Origin: Lelliottia sp. JS-SCA-14
GTDB taxonomy: Bacteria > Pseudomonadota > Gammaproteobacteria > Enterobacterales > Enterobacteriaceae
Reading direction: 5' to 3'
Assembly (NCBI RefSeq): GCF_035593345.1
Contig: NZ_CP141606.1
Coordinates: 744,001 to 808,000, forward strand
Length of the DNA: 64,000 nt
In this document: positions 35,109-47,318 of the stretch, piece after piece
Position numbering within the stretch: the first letter of the stretch is position 1
Layout: every line of letters starts with the position of its first letter
Program-made: the position numbers and the translations under genes
The notes under the pieces: model-generated
The model's database searches: none
The model's input: the letters and a program-made list of their open reading frames with translations, nothing else
What the model was told of the DNA's origin: nothing

Positions 35109-35147
35109 GTAGGCCGGGTAAGGCGCAGCCGCCACCCGGTTTTTTTA
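35109..35147 (+). terminator. REP element acting as terminator after yabI
   Basis: A single REP (GTAGGCCGGGTAAGGCGCAG then CCGCCACCCGG) is followed directly by TTTTTTT at 35140-35146. The CCGGGT/ACCCGG stem plus T-run makes it a plausible intrinsic terminator for yabI, converging on the thiQ stop codon. Confidence 0.75.
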
Positions 35148-35846
35148 CTGCGGCACGATCCCCAACAACGCGGAGGCACTCGCCTTACCGCTCACCAGCT
35201 CCTGCGTCTCCCCATCCCACGCAATTCGCCCGTCGGCGATCACCACTGAACGCGTTGCGATCCGCGCGGCGTCTTCTACGCTGTGCGACACCATCAGCAT
35301 GGTCAGGTTCTTCTGCTGGCACACCTCTTTCACCAGCAGCAACATCTCCTGACGCAGGGCCGGGTCGAGGGCGGAGAAAGGTTCGTCGAGGAGTAAAATC
35401 GGCTGTTCGCGCACCAGACAGCGCGCAAGTGCCACGCGCTGACGCTGCCCGCCGGAAAGCTCACCCGGCAGGCGGTCGAGAAATTCATTCAGCCCCATCT
35501 GCTGCGCGATAGATTCCAGTTTTTCACGCTGAGCCGCCGACAGTTTGAGACCGGGGTCCATCCCCAGCCCGATATTCTGGCGCACCGTCAGATGGGTAAA
35601 CAGGTTGTTTTCCTGAAACAGCATCGACACCGGCCGTTGGGACGGCGGCGTGTGGGTGTGGTTCTGCCCGTCAATCACCATCTCCCCGCGCGCCGGAGGC
35701 AGAAAACCGGCAATCAAATTGAGCAGCGTGCTTTTCCCGGCACCGCTCGGGCCGAGGATCGCAATCATCTCCCCGCGCCCGACGGAGAGCGTAAACCGCA
35801 TCGGCAGGTGCTGATAAAGCCAGGTTACATCAGTCAGTTTTAGCAT
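35145..35846 (-). CDS. thiQ: ThiQ, thiamine ABC transporter ATPase
   Basis: Powers uptake of thiamine and its phosphates. 233 residues. Walker [10 protein letters not shown] (about residues 31-39), signature [14 protein letters not shown], Walker [14 protein letters not shown] and the switch His in MVSHSVEDA. The start ATG 35846 ([16 protein letters not shown]) overlaps thiP by 17 bases. A longer open frame upstream merely runs through thiP in another frame. Confidence 0.96.
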   Translation of the reverse strand: MLKLTDVTWLYQHLPMRFTLSVGRGEMIAILGPSGAGKSTLLNLIAGFLPPARGEMVIDGQNHTHTPPSQRPVSMLFQENNLFTHLTVRQNIGLGMDPGLKLSAAQREKLESIAQQMGLNEFLDRLPGELSGGQRQRVALARCLVREQPILLLDEPFSALDPALRQEMLLLVKEVCQQKNLTMLMVSHSVEDAARIATRSVVIADGRIAWDGETQELVSGKASASALLGIVPQ

Positions 35847-37440
35847 CGCGCCCCGGAAGTTTTTCGATAACGGTGAAGAGGGTAAAACAGAGCAGCAGCA
35901 GGAGCAGGGCGGTGACCGCACCATCCTGACTGCGATACGAGCCGATCTGCTGATACAGCCAGAACGGCAGGGTGCGGAAATCGTCGTTGCCAAATAGCGC
36001 CACCACGCCGAAATCGCCAATCGACAGCACGCTGGCAAACGCCAGCGCCTGTGCCAGCGGGCGTTTCAGGGCGCGCAGTTCCACCACTTTCAACCGCTGC
36101 CAGCCGCGCATCCCCAGCGACTGGCAGAGCAGCGTGTAGCGGGCGCTGAGATCGCGCATCGGGTTTTCCAGCACTTTCAGGGCGTAGGGGATCGCCATTA
36201 GCGCGTTGGTGAAAATCACGATCCCGTCGGCGTGTTCGGGTAAGCCGATGGTGCTGTTGAACAGCAAAAAGAAGCCGGTCGCCAGCACGATGCCCGGCAT
36301 CGCCAGAATCAACATTCCGCTCAACTCCAGCGCCTGTCCGGCGATGCGCGACTGGCGGGCGTACAGTTCGCGACTGCTCCACAAGAGCATCATGGTCAGG
36401 AGAACGCACAGCAATCCGGCCCCGAGAGCGATGCGCAGTGACGTCCACAGCGCCTGCCACAGTACCGGCTGTTGCAGCACGGAAAACAGATTCAGATTGA
36501 GCCCATCCACCACCACCGCCAGCAGTGGCGGGAGCAGCAATAACAGCGCGAGGGCAATCAGCAGGAGATCGCCCAGACGACTGCGCAGGCTGTCCTGCGG
36601 GTCGCGCCAGCCGTTCACCTGATGGCTGCCGACGGCAATGGCCTTGCTCAGGCGCTGGCTGAGCAGCACCAGCCCCAGACAGCAGAACATCTGGATAATC
36701 GCCAGCACCGCCGCGCGGCCTGGATCATAGTCAAAGCTCAGCGCCTGATAGATCGCCAGCTCAATAGTGGTGGCCTGCGGCCCGCCGCCAAGCGACAGCA
36801 CGGTGGCAAAGCTGGCGAAGCAGAGCATAAAAATCAGTGCCGCGACGGGCGGGATCTGCCGACGCAGCCACGGCCACTCGACAAAGTGGAAGAAGGCAAA
36901 ACCGCGCATCCCGAGCTGGGCTGCCAGCTGGCGCTGCTCGCCGGGAATGTTTTCCAGCGCTTGCAGGAACAGGCGTGTCGCCATCGGCATATTGAAGAAC
37001 ACATGAGCGAGCAAAATGCCCTGCAGGCCGTAAGGGGAGAAAGTCCACTCCAGCCCAAAGGCATTCAACAGCGTGGCGATCCACCCCTGGCGTCCGTACA
37101 CGCTCAAAATACCGAAGACGGCGACCAGCACGGGCAGAATCAACGTCATTGCGCACAGGCGCAGCAGGGCTTGCCTGCCGGGGAAGCGGCGGCGATAGAG
37201 CGCCCGGGCTAAAAAGATCGCCGGAACCACAGAAAGCAGGGCAGAGAGAAACGCCTGCCAAAAGGAGAAGCGCACCACGTGCCAGAGATAGCTATCGTGC
37301 CACAGCGCGGCGATGTCGCTTTCCGGTGCGTTGAGCCACAGGGCAAGAAAAGCCCCCAGGCTCACCACCACCATCAGCGTGGCGGCAGTCAGCCCGGGGA
37401 TCAGCCAGCCGGGAATTAGCGGCTGACGGCGCGTTGCCAT
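35830..37440 (-). CDS. thiP: ThiP, thiamine ABC transporter permease
   Basis: A 536-residue membrane protein with two fused permease halves, about twelve hydrophobic segments, each half with an EAA-type loop ([32 protein letters not shown] and [35 protein letters not shown]) that docks on ThiQ. It forms the complex ThiB-ThiP-ThiQ. It overlaps thiB by 25 bases and thiQ by 17. Confidence 0.96.
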   Translation of the reverse strand: MATRRQPLIPGWLIPGLTAATLMVVVSLGAFLALWLNAPESDIAALWHDSYLWHVVRFSFWQAFLSALLSVVPAIFLARALYRRRFPGRQALLRLCAMTLILPVLVAVFGILSVYGRQGWIATLLNAFGLEWTFSPYGLQGILLAHVFFNMPMATRLFLQALENIPGEQRQLAAQLGMRGFAFFHFVEWPWLRRQIPPVAALIFMLCFASFATVLSLGGGPQATTIELAIYQALSFDYDPGRAAVLAIIQMFCCLGLVLLSQRLSKAIAVGSHQVNGWRDPQDSLRSRLGDLLLIALALLLLLPPLLAVVVDGLNLNLFSVLQQPVLWQALWTSLRIALGAGLLCVLLTMMLLWSSRELYARQSRIAGQALELSGMLILAMPGIVLATGFFLLFNSTIGLPEHADGIVIFTNALMAIPYALKVLENPMRDLSARYTLLCQSLGMRGWQRLKVVELRALKRPLAQALAFASVLSIGDFGVVALFGNDDFRTLPFWLYQQIGSYRSQDGAVTALLLLLLCFTLFTVIEKLPGRDAKTD

Positions 37441-38399
37441 TCACTGATCCAGGCGGCGCGCTGAGTGGAAACCTGCTGCGGGGTAAACTCGAGCGTGGTT
37501 TGCGGTTTTCTCAGCTGGTCAAAGCCGGCGGGCAGCGTCACGTCCGTCACCGGGTACATCCAGTTGCCGGTCGGGATCGCATTCTGGAACCCAGGAGAGA
37601 CCATAAATTTCAGGAACTTTTCTGCCAGTTCCGGCTGTTTGCTGGCGGCGGTACGCGCGGCGACTTCCACCTGCAGATAGTGGCCTTCGGCGAAGTTCGC
37701 GGCGGCGTAATTGTCTTTCTTCTCTTCGATGATGTGATAGGCCGGAGAGGTGGTGTAGCTCAGGACCAGATCGCTTTCACCTTTCAGGAACAGGCCGTAG
37801 GCTTCGCTCCAGCCTTTTGTGACGGTGACGGTTTTGGCCGCCAGTTTTTGCCAGGCTTCCGGCGCTTTATCGCCGTACACTTTTTGCATCCACAGCAGCA
37901 GGCCCAGGCCCGGCGTGCTGGTGCGCGGGTCCTGATAAATCACACGCCATTTCTGGTCGCTTTCGATCAATTCTTTCAGGCTTTTCGGCGGGTTTTTCAG
38001 CTTGTTTTTGTCGTAGACGAAGGCGAAGTAGCCGTAATCGAAGGGCACGAAGGTGTCGTTTTTCCAGCCGCCCGGAACGCTCACCGCATCGGCGGAGACA
38101 CCGCTTTTGGCGAACAGTTTGGTTTGCGAGGCCGCTTCCAGCAGATTGTTGTCGAGACCCAGCACTACGTCGGCTTTGCTGTTTTTGCCTTCCATCCGCA
38201 GACGGTTTAGCAGGGAGACGCCATCTTCCAGCGCCACGAATTTCAGCTCGCAGTTGCAATCGGCTTCAAAGGCTTTTTTGACCACCGGGCCTGGGCCCCA
38301 GTCGGCGGCAAAGGAGTCGTAGGTGTAGACCGTCAAAACGGGTTTGGCAAAAGCAGGCAGCGCGAAGAGCGCCAGCAGGGGGAGAACTTTTTTTAACAC
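37416..38399 (-). CDS. thiB: ThiB, periplasmic thiamine-binding protein
   Basis: Captures thiamine, TMP and TPP for ThiPQ. 327 residues from GTG 38399, with GAGG at the right distance upstream; an in-frame ATG further out (38447) lies inside the riboswitch. Signal peptide (LKKVLPLLALFALPAFAKP) of about 18 residues, then PVLTVYTYDSFAADWGPGPVVKKAFEADCNCELKFVALEDGVSLLNRLRMEG and YTTSPAYHIIEEKKDNYAAANFAEGHYLQVE, typical of the family. It is the first gene of the thiBPQ operon. Confidence 0.97.
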   Translation of the reverse strand: MLKKVLPLLALFALPAFAKPVLTVYTYDSFAADWGPGPVVKKAFEADCNCELKFVALEDGVSLLNRLRMEGKNSKADVVLGLDNNLLEAASQTKLFAKSGVSADAVSVPGGWKNDTFVPFDYGYFAFVYDKNKLKNPPKSLKELIESDQKWRVIYQDPRTSTPGLGLLLWMQKVYGDKAPEAWQKLAAKTVTVTKGWSEAYGLFLKGESDLVLSYTTSPAYHIIEEKKDNYAAANFAEGHYLQVEVAARTAASKQPELAEKFLKFMVSPGFQNAIPTGNWMYPVTDVTLPAGFDQLRKPQTTLEFTPQQVSTQRAAWISEWQRAVSR

Positions 38400-38433
38400 T
38401 TTGCACCTCAAAGTTGAGTGGCAAAGGATTTTG

Positions 38434-38526
38434 AGCGACAGCCTCAAATCCCTTCGCCGGCGTTATCCGGATCAGGTTCGACGGGTATTATCTCAGCGCA
38501 CATCATCGATGCAGCACCCCGTTGAG
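38434..38526 (-). promoter_or_regulatory. TPP riboswitch (THI element) of thiBPQ
   Basis: On the minus strand the thi-box core is present: CTGAGA (38491-38496), ACCCG (38482-38486), GAACCTGATC (38470-38479) and GGATAACGCCGGCGAAGGGA (down to about 38449). These are the conserved J2-4 and J4-5 pieces of TPP aptamers. The same leader gives the small transcript SroA in E. coli. It should turn thiBPQ off when TPP is plentiful. Confidence 0.93.
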
Positions 38527-38567
38527 AACGGCGGTATTGTAATGATTTGGTGAATATTACGAAAGTG

Positions 38568-40223
38568 TTATGGCTCCGGCGGCGCAAACCAGGCCGATTT
38601 AAAGTCAAACCAGCCCAGGGTGTTCATGCGCAGGCCGCGCATACTGCGCTGTCCCTGAATCATCAGCCAGTGGTGGATCAGCGGCACCATCGCCTGCTGG
38701 GAGAGCAGTTGCTGGCACCAGACCGCCAGATTCATATCACCCGCTCGCCACTGGGCGGCGTCCTGCTGCCAGTCGCGGGCGATGCAGTGCTGGATCAGCG
38801 GGATCTCATACAGATGCGAGAATAACGAGAAATCGAGCGGCAGGGTGAAGTTCGCGCTGTTGAGCCAGATATCGCTGACTGCTTCGCCGCGATGCCATTC
38901 ATCGTATTCCACCTCCTGAATCTCCAGCGTCACGCCTTCTGCCGCCAGAAGTTTGCTCATGATGCGGGCAATAAACCGGTGCTCCACATGTTCGCGATAA
39001 TAGGTCAGGGTGATGGATTCCAGCCCGGCGGGCTTTTCGCACCGCCCTGGGCGGGCGTGGTGCCAGCGCGGCAGCAGCCCGTAGGCCGGGAACCAGTAGG
39101 TCTGGTGCTGATCTTCCGCCTGATAAATCAGATTGGCAGGCGCGAGAATCTGACTGACCCACTGGCGCACCTCGCGGCTCGCGCCCCGGTGGGTGCGGGA
39201 GTCAAATAGCAGATAGTAACAGCCCTCTTCGAGGCGACTTTCGACGGCTTTTTCCCCGTCGGTCGGGCCTTCCAGCGTCAGGCCGGGGCTGAACTCTTCG
39301 CTGATCTCCGGCAGCACCCAGACATTCACCTCGTCAATCAACGCGCGATAGCCAAAGTAGTCATCGAAGGCGCGGATTTTGAGCTGATTGCTGTTGTTGC
39401 GCATCACCGCGTAAGGGCCAGTCCCGACCGGCTGGCTGGCGAAATTCGGCATGGTTCCCCATTCGTGGGGCAAAATCATCGACGGGACGTAGCCCATCAG
39501 CCACGGCAGCCACTGGTCGGGTTCGGACAGTTCAATATCCAACGTCCAGGCGGTGGGGGAGTGAATCTGCGTGATGTGGGAGTAGAGCGGCAGCTCGCGG
39601 GCGCGCTGCAGGGAGGCGATGACGTCTTCCATCTCCAGCTCGCGACCATGATGAAAATGGATGCCGGGACGCAAAAAAAAGCGCCAGTGCAAGGGGGATA
39701 ATTGCTGCCAGTGGTGCGCGATGTCCGCTTCCAGTTCCCCGTTTTCCTCATTTATGCGCGTCAGGCCGCTGAAGATCTGGCGCGCCATGTGCGTTTCGGA
39801 GCGGCGTAACGCCGTGCCGGGCAGCAGGTTTTTCATCGGACGATAGTAGAGCACGCGCAGGATGTGTTTCCCCTGGCGGAAGCTGCGGCCCAGATGAGAG
39901 ACCAGCATCTGGCGCACGGCGGCTTTGTCGCCGACCAGTTGCACCAGCTGATCGATGCGATCCTGCTCCAGCAGGTCCTCGGCGCGCTGTTGCTGGAGTG
40001 CCAGGCCGGTGTAGAGGAAGGTTAAGCGCGAACGTTTTCCGCGTCCGGCTTCGGCTTCCCAGTTAAGCCAGCCCTGCTGCTGCATGGTGTTGAGCAGGGT
40101 ACGCATATGGCGACGCGAGCAATTCAGGAGTTCGGCCAGCTCGTTCAGCGTGGTCTCTTTTGACTGGCCTTCGCAGCACTGCCAGAGGCGGATGAATTGT
40201 TGTTGCAGACGACCAGATGGCAT
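38568..40223 (-). CDS. sgrR: SgrR, transcriptional activator of sgrS
   Basis: Senses glucose-phosphate stress and activates the divergent sgrS. 551 residues, E. coli length. N-terminal winged helix ([43 protein letters not shown], about residues 10-52), followed by a solute-binding-protein-like domain ([34 protein letters not shown]...). The start ATG 40223 lies 68 bases from the inferred sgrS start, so both are controlled from one short intergenic region. Confidence 0.96.
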   Translation of the reverse strand: MPSGRLQQQFIRLWQCCEGQSKETTLNELAELLNCSRRHMRTLLNTMQQQGWLNWEAEAGRGKRSRLTFLYTGLALQQQRAEDLLEQDRIDQLVQLVGDKAAVRQMLVSHLGRSFRQGKHILRVLYYRPMKNLLPGTALRRSETHMARQIFSGLTRINEENGELEADIAHHWQQLSPLHWRFFLRPGIHFHHGRELEMEDVIASLQRARELPLYSHITQIHSPTAWTLDIELSEPDQWLPWLMGYVPSMILPHEWGTMPNFASQPVGTGPYAVMRNNSNQLKIRAFDDYFGYRALIDEVNVWVLPEISEEFSPGLTLEGPTDGEKAVESRLEEGCYYLLFDSRTHRGASREVRQWVSQILAPANLIYQAEDQHQTYWFPAYGLLPRWHHARPGRCEKPAGLESITLTYYREHVEHRFIARIMSKLLAAEGVTLEIQEVEYDEWHRGEAVSDIWLNSANFTLPLDFSLFSHLYEIPLIQHCIARDWQQDAAQWRAGDMNLAVWCQQLLSQQAMVPLIHHWLMIQGQRSMRGLRMNTLGWFDFKSAWFAPPEP

Positions 40224-40290
40224 AAAAGGGGAACTCCTGACAAAAAATCAGCAATTTATTATTCCTCATAATAAGCCAATAATTCTTCCT

Positions 40291-40535
40291 GTTGAAGTGA
40301 GGAGGTGATTATGAAGAGGTCTACCGCACGTCAGTTTTATCAGCAGTACTTTTCAGCGACAAAAGGAGTGTCCTGGCTGGCCCGCCAGTGCGCAGAACAG
40401 CGCCTGAAAATGCTCGAAGATCTGATGCAGTGGGATGTTACGAATCCGACCTCTTCCCGCTGACTTGCCTCGATCATGTGTGACTGAGTATTGGTGCTTA
40501 TCACCCGCCAGCAAAATGTTTTTGCTGGCTTTTTT
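40291..40535 (+). ncRNA. sgrS: SgrS small RNA (dual function, encodes SgrT)
   Basis: Base-pairs with ptsG and other mRNAs with Hfq to stop sugar import during phosphosugar stress. The start is inferred by alignment with the E. coli 5' end (GTTGAAGTGAGGAGG here) and a possible AATAAT -10 at 40278-40283. The 3' pairing segment (40475-40496, containing GTGTGACTGAGTATTGGTG) is the conserved seed. It ends in a terminator GCCAGCAAAA-TG-TTTTTGCTGGC with TTTTTT (40507-40535). The length of about 245 bases is close to the 227 of E. coli. Confidence 0.9.
40311..40463 (+). CDS. sgrT: SgrT, small inhibitor of PtsG glucose import
   Basis: A 50-residue peptide inside SgrS: MKRSTARQFYQQYFSATKGV, then SWLARQCAEQRLKMLEDLMQWDVTNPTSSR. 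The conserved core (RQFYQ-YF-AT, QRL-ML--LMQWD) matches E. coli SgrT, which blocks PtsG transport. The ATG at 40311 has a near-perfect Shine-Dalgarno (GAGGAGGTGATT). It has about seven extra N-terminal and a few extra C-terminal residues compared with the 43-residue E. coli peptide, and no alternative start codon exists closer to the conserved core. Confidence 0.9.
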   Translation: MKRSTARQFYQQYFSATKGVSWLARQCAEQRLKMLEDLMQWDVTNPTSSR

Positions 40536-40583
40536 CGTTTACACTGCCTCCTGATTTCGCTCCTCTTTGACAAGGAACTGCGC

Positions 40584-41762
40584 ATGCTCTGGTTGATGAC
40601 GATGGGCCGCCGCCTTAACGGCGTGTATGCCGCTTTTATGCTGGTGGCCTTTATGATGGGCGTCGCGGGCGCGCTACAGGCGCCGACGCTGAGCCTGTTC
40701 CTGAGTCGCGAGGTCGGAGCGCAGCCCTTCTGGGTCGGCCTGTTTTATACGGTCAACGCCATTGCCGGGATCCTGGTCAGCCTGTGGCTGGCAAAACGAT
40801 CCGACAGTCAGGGCGATCGCCGCAAATTAATTCTGTTCTGCTGCGCGATGGCGATCGGTAACGCGCTGCTGTTTGCTTTCAACCGCCACTATCTGACGCT
40901 GCTCACCTGCGGAGTGCTGCTGGCGTCACTTGCCAATACCGCCATGCCGCAGCTCTTTGCGCTGGCGCGTGAATACGCGGACAGCTCGGCGCGGGAAGTG
41001 GTGATGTTCAGCTCGGTGATGCGTGCGCAGTTATCGCTGGCGTGGGTGATCGGCCCGCCGCTGGCCTTTATGCTGGCGCTGAATTACGGCTTTACGATGA
41101 TGTTTTCTATCGCGGCGGGGATTTTTGCCATTAGCCTCGCGCTGATCGCCTTCGTCCTGCCGTCCGTCGCGAGGGTGGAGCAGGCGGCGGACAGGCCCGT
41201 CACTCAGGTGAGCGGCTGGCACAACAAAAATGTGCGCATGCTGTTTATCGCCTCGACGCTGATGTGGACCTGCAACACCATGTACATCATCGATATGCCG
41301 CTGTGGATCAGCAGCGATCTGGGGCTGCCGGATAAGCTCGCCGGGATTTTGATGGGCACTGCGGCAGGGCTGGAGATCCCGGCGATGATCCTCGCGGGTT
41401 TTTACGTGAAACGCTTTGGCAAGCGCCGGATGATGGTGATCGCGGTGGCGGCTGGCGTGCTGTTTTACCTCGGGCTGATTCTTTTCCATTCCCGCGAGGC
41501 GCTGCTGGCGCTCCAGCTGTTTAACGCGATATTTATTGGCATTGTCGCCGGGATTGGCATGCTGTGGTTTCAGGATCTGATGCCCGGACGGGCGGGGTCT
41601 GCGACCACGCTGTTTACCAACAGTATTTCGACCGGTGTGATTCTGGCGGGGGTGATTCAGGGGGCGCTGGCGCAAAGCTACGGGCACTTTGCGGTGTACT
41701 GGGTGATGGCGGGGATTTCGCTGGTGACGCTGGGGCTGACGTTGCGCGTCCGAGATGTATAA
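40584..41762 (+). CDS. setA: SetA, sugar efflux transporter
   Basis: Major-facilitator exporter of glucose, lactose and analogues, part of the sgrS-setA stress response. 392 residues, twelve predicted membrane segments; conserved GVYAAFMLVAFMMGVAGALQAPTLSLFLSREVGAQPFWVGLFYTVNAIAGI, WLAKRSDSQGDRRKLI and GMLWFQDLMPGRAGSATTLFTN. The start ATG 40584 follows AAGGAACTGCGC. A longer in-frame start (TTG 40491) would lie within the SgrS terminator. In E. coli setA is read from the sgrS promoter by readthrough. Confidence 0.96.
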   Translation: MLWLMTMGRRLNGVYAAFMLVAFMMGVAGALQAPTLSLFLSREVGAQPFWVGLFYTVNAIAGILVSLWLAKRSDSQGDRRKLILFCCAMAIGNALLFAFNRHYLTLLTCGVLLASLANTAMPQLFALAREYADSSAREVVMFSSVMRAQLSLAWVIGPPLAFMLALNYGFTMMFSIAAGIFAISLALIAFVLPSVARVEQAADRPVTQVSGWHNKNVRMLFIASTLMWTCNTMYIIDMPLWISSDLGLPDKLAGILMGTAAGLEIPAMILAGFYVKRFGKRRMMVIAVAAGVLFYLGLILFHSREALLALQLFNAIFIGIVAGIGMLWFQDLMPGRAGSATTLFTNSISTGVILAGVIQGALAQSYGHFAVYWVMAGISLVTLGLTLRVRDV

Positions 41763-41766
41763 GTTT

Positions 41767-41796
41767 GCCGGATGGCGCTGCGCTTATCCGGCCTAC
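41767..41796. repeat. REP element after setA
   Basis: GCCGGATGGCGCTGCGCTTA then TCCGGCCTAC: one REP unit just downstream of the setA stop. Confidence 0.82.
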
Positions 41797-41813
41797 AAAG
41801 CTACAAACCCAAC

Positions 41814-41842
41814 AAAAAGGCCCGCTTTTCGCGGGCCTTTTT
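41814..41842. terminator. Bidirectional terminator between setA and leuD
   Basis: AAAAAGGCCCGC-TTTTC-GCGGGCCTTTTT has a 7-bp GC stem flanked by an A-run and a T-run, so it can stop both the plus-strand setA and the minus-strand leuABCD transcripts. Confidence 0.92.
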
Positions 41843-41844
41843 CG

Positions 41845-42450
41845 TTAGCGCATAAACGCCGGTTGTTTGTTTTCGTAGGTCGCAATCGACGCTTCGTGTT
41901 GAAGCGTCAAACCGATGCTGTCCAGACCGTTAATCATGCAGTGGCGGCGGAAATCGTCGATTTTAAAGCTGTAAGTTTTATCACCCGCTTTCACCACCTG
42001 GGCTTCCAGATCCACTTCAAACGAAATGCCCGGATTGGCTTTCACCAGCGCGAACAGCTCATCGACCTGTTCGTCGCTCAGCGTCACCGGCAGCAGCTGG
42101 TTGTTGAAGCTGTTGCCGTAAAATATGTCGGCAAAGCTCGGGGCGATCACCACTTTAAAACCGTAGTCGGTCAGGGCCCACGGCGCGTGTTCACGGGAAG
42201 AACCGCAGCCGAAGTTTTCACGCGCTAACAGGATCGATGCGCCCTTAAATTCCGGGAAGTTCAGAACGAACTCGGGATTTGGCTGCTGGCCCTGATCGTC
42301 GAGAAAACGCCAGTCGTTGAACAGGTGCGCGCCGAAGCCGGTGCGGGTCACTTTCTGCAAAAACTGTTTCGGAATGATGGCGTCCGTATCCACGTTCGCC
42401 GCATCCAGCGGGACAACCCGGCCCGTATGTTGGGTAAATTTCTCTGCCAT
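41845..42450 (-). CDS. leuD: 3-isopropylmalate dehydratase small subunit
   Basis: Partner of LeuC in the isomerisation of 2- to 3-isopropylmalate. 201 residues. The swivelling-domain signature is [33 protein letters not shown]-terminus [31 protein letters not shown]. Last gene of leuABCD, 10 bases after leuC. Confidence 0.97.
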   Translation of the reverse strand: MAEKFTQHTGRVVPLDAANVDTDAIIPKQFLQKVTRTGFGAHLFNDWRFLDDQGQQPNPEFVLNFPEFKGASILLARENFGCGSSREHAPWALTDYGFKVVIAPSFADIFYGNSFNNQLLPVTLSDEQVDELFALVKANPGISFEVDLEAQVVKAGDKTYSFKIDDFRRHCMINGLDSIGLTLQHEASIATYENKQPAFMR

Positions 42451-42460
42451 GATTGTCTCC

Positions 42461-43861
42461 TTATTTCAAACCACGAATATCGGCAAAATGACCGGTGACA
42501 GCGGCAGCCGCTGCCATCGCCGGGCTCACCAGATGGGTGCGTCCGCCGCGGCCCTGACGGCCTTCAAAGTTACGGTTGCTGGTGGAGGCGCAGCGCTCGC
42601 CGGGGTTCAGGCGGTCGTTGTTCATCGCCAGACACATTGAGCAACCCGGTAAGCGCCACTCAAAACCGGCTTCGATAAAGATCTTATCCAGACCTTCGGC
42701 TTCCGCCTGCGCTTTCACCGGGCCGGAGCCTGGCACGACCAGCGCCTGCACGCCAGGAGCCACTTTGCGGCCTTTGGCAATTTCCGCCGCTGCGCGCAAA
42801 TCTTCGATACGGGAGTTGGTGCAGGAGCCGATAAACACTTTATCTATCGCCACGTCGGTCAGCGGCACGCCCGGTTTCAGGCCCATGTAGGCCAGCGCTT
42901 TTTCGGCGCTCGCGCGTTCAACCGGATCGGCAAACGAGGCCGGATCGGGGATGTTGTCGTTGACGGAAATCACCTGGCCTGGGTTGGTGCCCCAGGTGAC
43001 CTGCGGGGCGATCTCTTCGGCCTGCAGCGTCACAACGGTATCGAAGGTCGCGCCGTCGTCGGTTTGCAGGGTTTTCCAGTATTGCACCGCATCGTCATAA
43101 TCTTTGCCTTTCGGCGCGTGCAGACGACCTTTCACGTAGTTGAAGGTGGTTTCGTCTGGCGCGACCAGACCGGCTTTGGCCCCCATCTCGATCGCCATGT
43201 TGCACAGGGTCATGCGGCCTTCCATGCTCAACGCTCGGATCGCATCGCCGCAGAATTCCACGACGTGGCCGGTTCCGCCTGCGCTGCCGGTTTTACCGAT
43301 AATCGCCAGCACGATGTCTTTGGCGGTAATGCCTGGTGCCGCCTGGCCGTTAACTTCAATTTTCATGGTTTTCGCGCGGCCCTGTTTCAGGGTTTGCGTC
43401 GCCAGAACGTGCTCCACTTCGGAGGTGCCGATACCAAAGGCCAGCGCACCGAACGCCCCGTGGGTCGCGGTATGAGAGTCGCCGCAGACGATGGTCATGC
43501 CCGGCAGGGTGATGCCTTGCTCAGGACCCATCACGTGGACGATGCCCTGATACGGGTGGTTCAAATCGTACAGCTCCACGCCGAACGCGTTGCAGTTCTT
43601 AATCAGCTCCTGCATCTGGATACGCGCCATTTCGCCGGACGCGTTGATATCTTTGGTCTGCGTGGAAACGTTGTGATCCATGGTGGCGAAGGTTTTACCC
43701 GGCTGGCGAACCGGACGGTTGTGCGCGCGCAGGCCGTCAAATGCCTGCGGAGACGTCACTTCGTGCACCAGATGACGGTCGATGTACAGCAGCGGGGTTT
43801 CGTTTTGTGCCTCAAAAACCACGTGAGCATCAAACAATTTTTCGTATAACGTCTTCGCCAT
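42461..43861 (-). CDS. leuC: 3-isopropylmalate dehydratase large subunit
   Basis: Aconitase-family [4Fe-4S] enzyme of leucine synthesis. 466 residues. Cluster cysteines are in [17 protein letters not shown] (about residue 347) and [32 protein letters not shown] (about 407 and 410). [32 protein letters not shown] is the conserved N-terminal motif. It lies 2 bases after leuB and 10 before leuD. Confidence 0.98.
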   Translation of the reverse strand: MAKTLYEKLFDAHVVFEAQNETPLLYIDRHLVHEVTSPQAFDGLRAHNRPVRQPGKTFATMDHNVSTQTKDINASGEMARIQMQELIKNCNAFGVELYDLNHPYQGIVHVMGPEQGITLPGMTIVCGDSHTATHGAFGALAFGIGTSEVEHVLATQTLKQGRAKTMKIEVNGQAAPGITAKDIVLAIIGKTGSAGGTGHVVEFCGDAIRALSMEGRMTLCNMAIEMGAKAGLVAPDETTFNYVKGRLHAPKGKDYDDAVQYWKTLQTDDGATFDTVVTLQAEEIAPQVTWGTNPGQVISVNDNIPDPASFADPVERASAEKALAYMGLKPGVPLTDVAIDKVFIGSCTNSRIEDLRAAAEIAKGRKVAPGVQALVVPGSGPVKAQAEAEGLDKIFIEAGFEWRLPGCSMCLAMNNDRLNPGERCASTSNRNFEGRQGRGGRTHLVSPAMAAAAAVTGHFADIRGLK

Positions 43862-43863
43862 GA

Positions 43864-46526
<2,663 letters not shown>

Positions 46527-46569
46527 GGGTTAGGTCCTTGTCTGTCCTGGGGCGCCTTGCTACGAGCAT

Positions 46570-46601
46570 AAAAAAACCCGCGCAGTGGCGCGGGTTTTTT
46601 T
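46570..46601 (-). terminator. leu operon attenuator
   Basis: On the minus strand CCCGCGC (46577-46583 complement) pairs with GCGCGGG (46588-46594) around a 4-base loop and is followed by seven T. It lies between leuL and leuA and fits the transcription attenuator of the operon. Confidence 0.92.
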
Positions 46602-46617
46602 GTTTACTGAAGACGAT

Positions 46618-46704
46618 TCAACGTTGAATTTCGCCCGCCAGCCTACCGCGCACAGTGGATGCGTTTAGTAGTAGTAGGCTGAAGTGGCGAGTGGTACGAA
46701 TCAT
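46618..46704 (-). CDS. leuL: LeuL, leu operon leader peptide
   Basis: A 28-residue leader, MIRTTRHFSLLLLNASTVRG followed by RLAGEIQR, too short for usual gene finders. Residues 10-13 are four consecutive leucines, all encoded by the rare CTA codon, so ribosome stalling under leucine or charged-tRNA shortage would disrupt the attenuator. The ATG at 46704 is preceded by the CTGGAG ribosome-binding site. The core LLLLNA--VRGR matches the E. coli leader. Confidence 0.93.
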   Translation of the reverse strand: MIRTTRHFSLLLLNASTVRGRLAGEIQR

Positions 46705-46738
46705 GAATCGGGCTCCAGATGAATGCGTTATGCTTTTA

Positions 46739-46767
46739 GTGGTACTGGATATGCGGATTCAAGTCAA
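46739..46767 (-). promoter_or_regulatory. leuLABCD promoter
   Basis: On the minus strand -35 TTGACT (46762-46767) and -10 TACCAC (46739-46744) are 17 bp apart. The transcript would start about 25 bases before the leuL ATG. Confidence 0.6.
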
Positions 46768-47318
46768 CCCCCGAAGTGAAAAACACCCTCAAACCGTCAT
46801 GACAATCGGATTTCTGCTTTAGCGTATTGTGCTGGGTTTTGCTACAGAGCTTATTTAAATTGTCTACTTTTGGACTTTAAATAATGATTGAAAATAAATT
46901 TAATATAATTCGTTTCAATTAATCATGACCAAATGTGTTTGCGGTGCTACTGCTAAAGTCATTAAATTCATTGGGTTGTGATTTTTTCAGATACGCAGTG
47001 AGTGAATGAAAGTCCACCAATGATAATGGATTGTTAACCAACAGACGTTGGTCATGTTGAATAGTTTAATAAAACTTAAATATTTGTTTACCGGAAGGCT
47101 TATTGTTTATTCATTGGATTTATGGTTTCATTCAAATCCTAATGTTCTGGTTATTGCTTGGTTCCTTATCGCTTGAACTCGTGTATACCTGCACCTGTTA
47201 TTTGGCATAAGCATTTTATATATTCCGAATTTTAAACTTTTCTCTTTTTCTGGTTTTATCTGCATGATAAATAATATTTTTAAAAGTTATTTCTGCACTA
47301 AGGCAAAGGGAGTTTAGC
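46768..47318. other. AT-rich intergenic region between leuL and leuO
   Basis: About 550 bases without a credible gene. Base composition changes sharply to AT-rich (long runs such as AATAAATTTAATATAATTCG around 46892-46911), contrasting with the GC-rich neighbours. In E. coli the corresponding region is bound by H-NS, silenced, and relieved by LeuO itself in the promoter-relay model. I see no exact operator to name. Confidence 0.7.

Noticed and set aside
40491..40583. N-terminal extension of setA from TTG 40491
   Set aside because: The extension would be encoded by the SgrS pairing region and terminator; ATG 40584 matches the family start.
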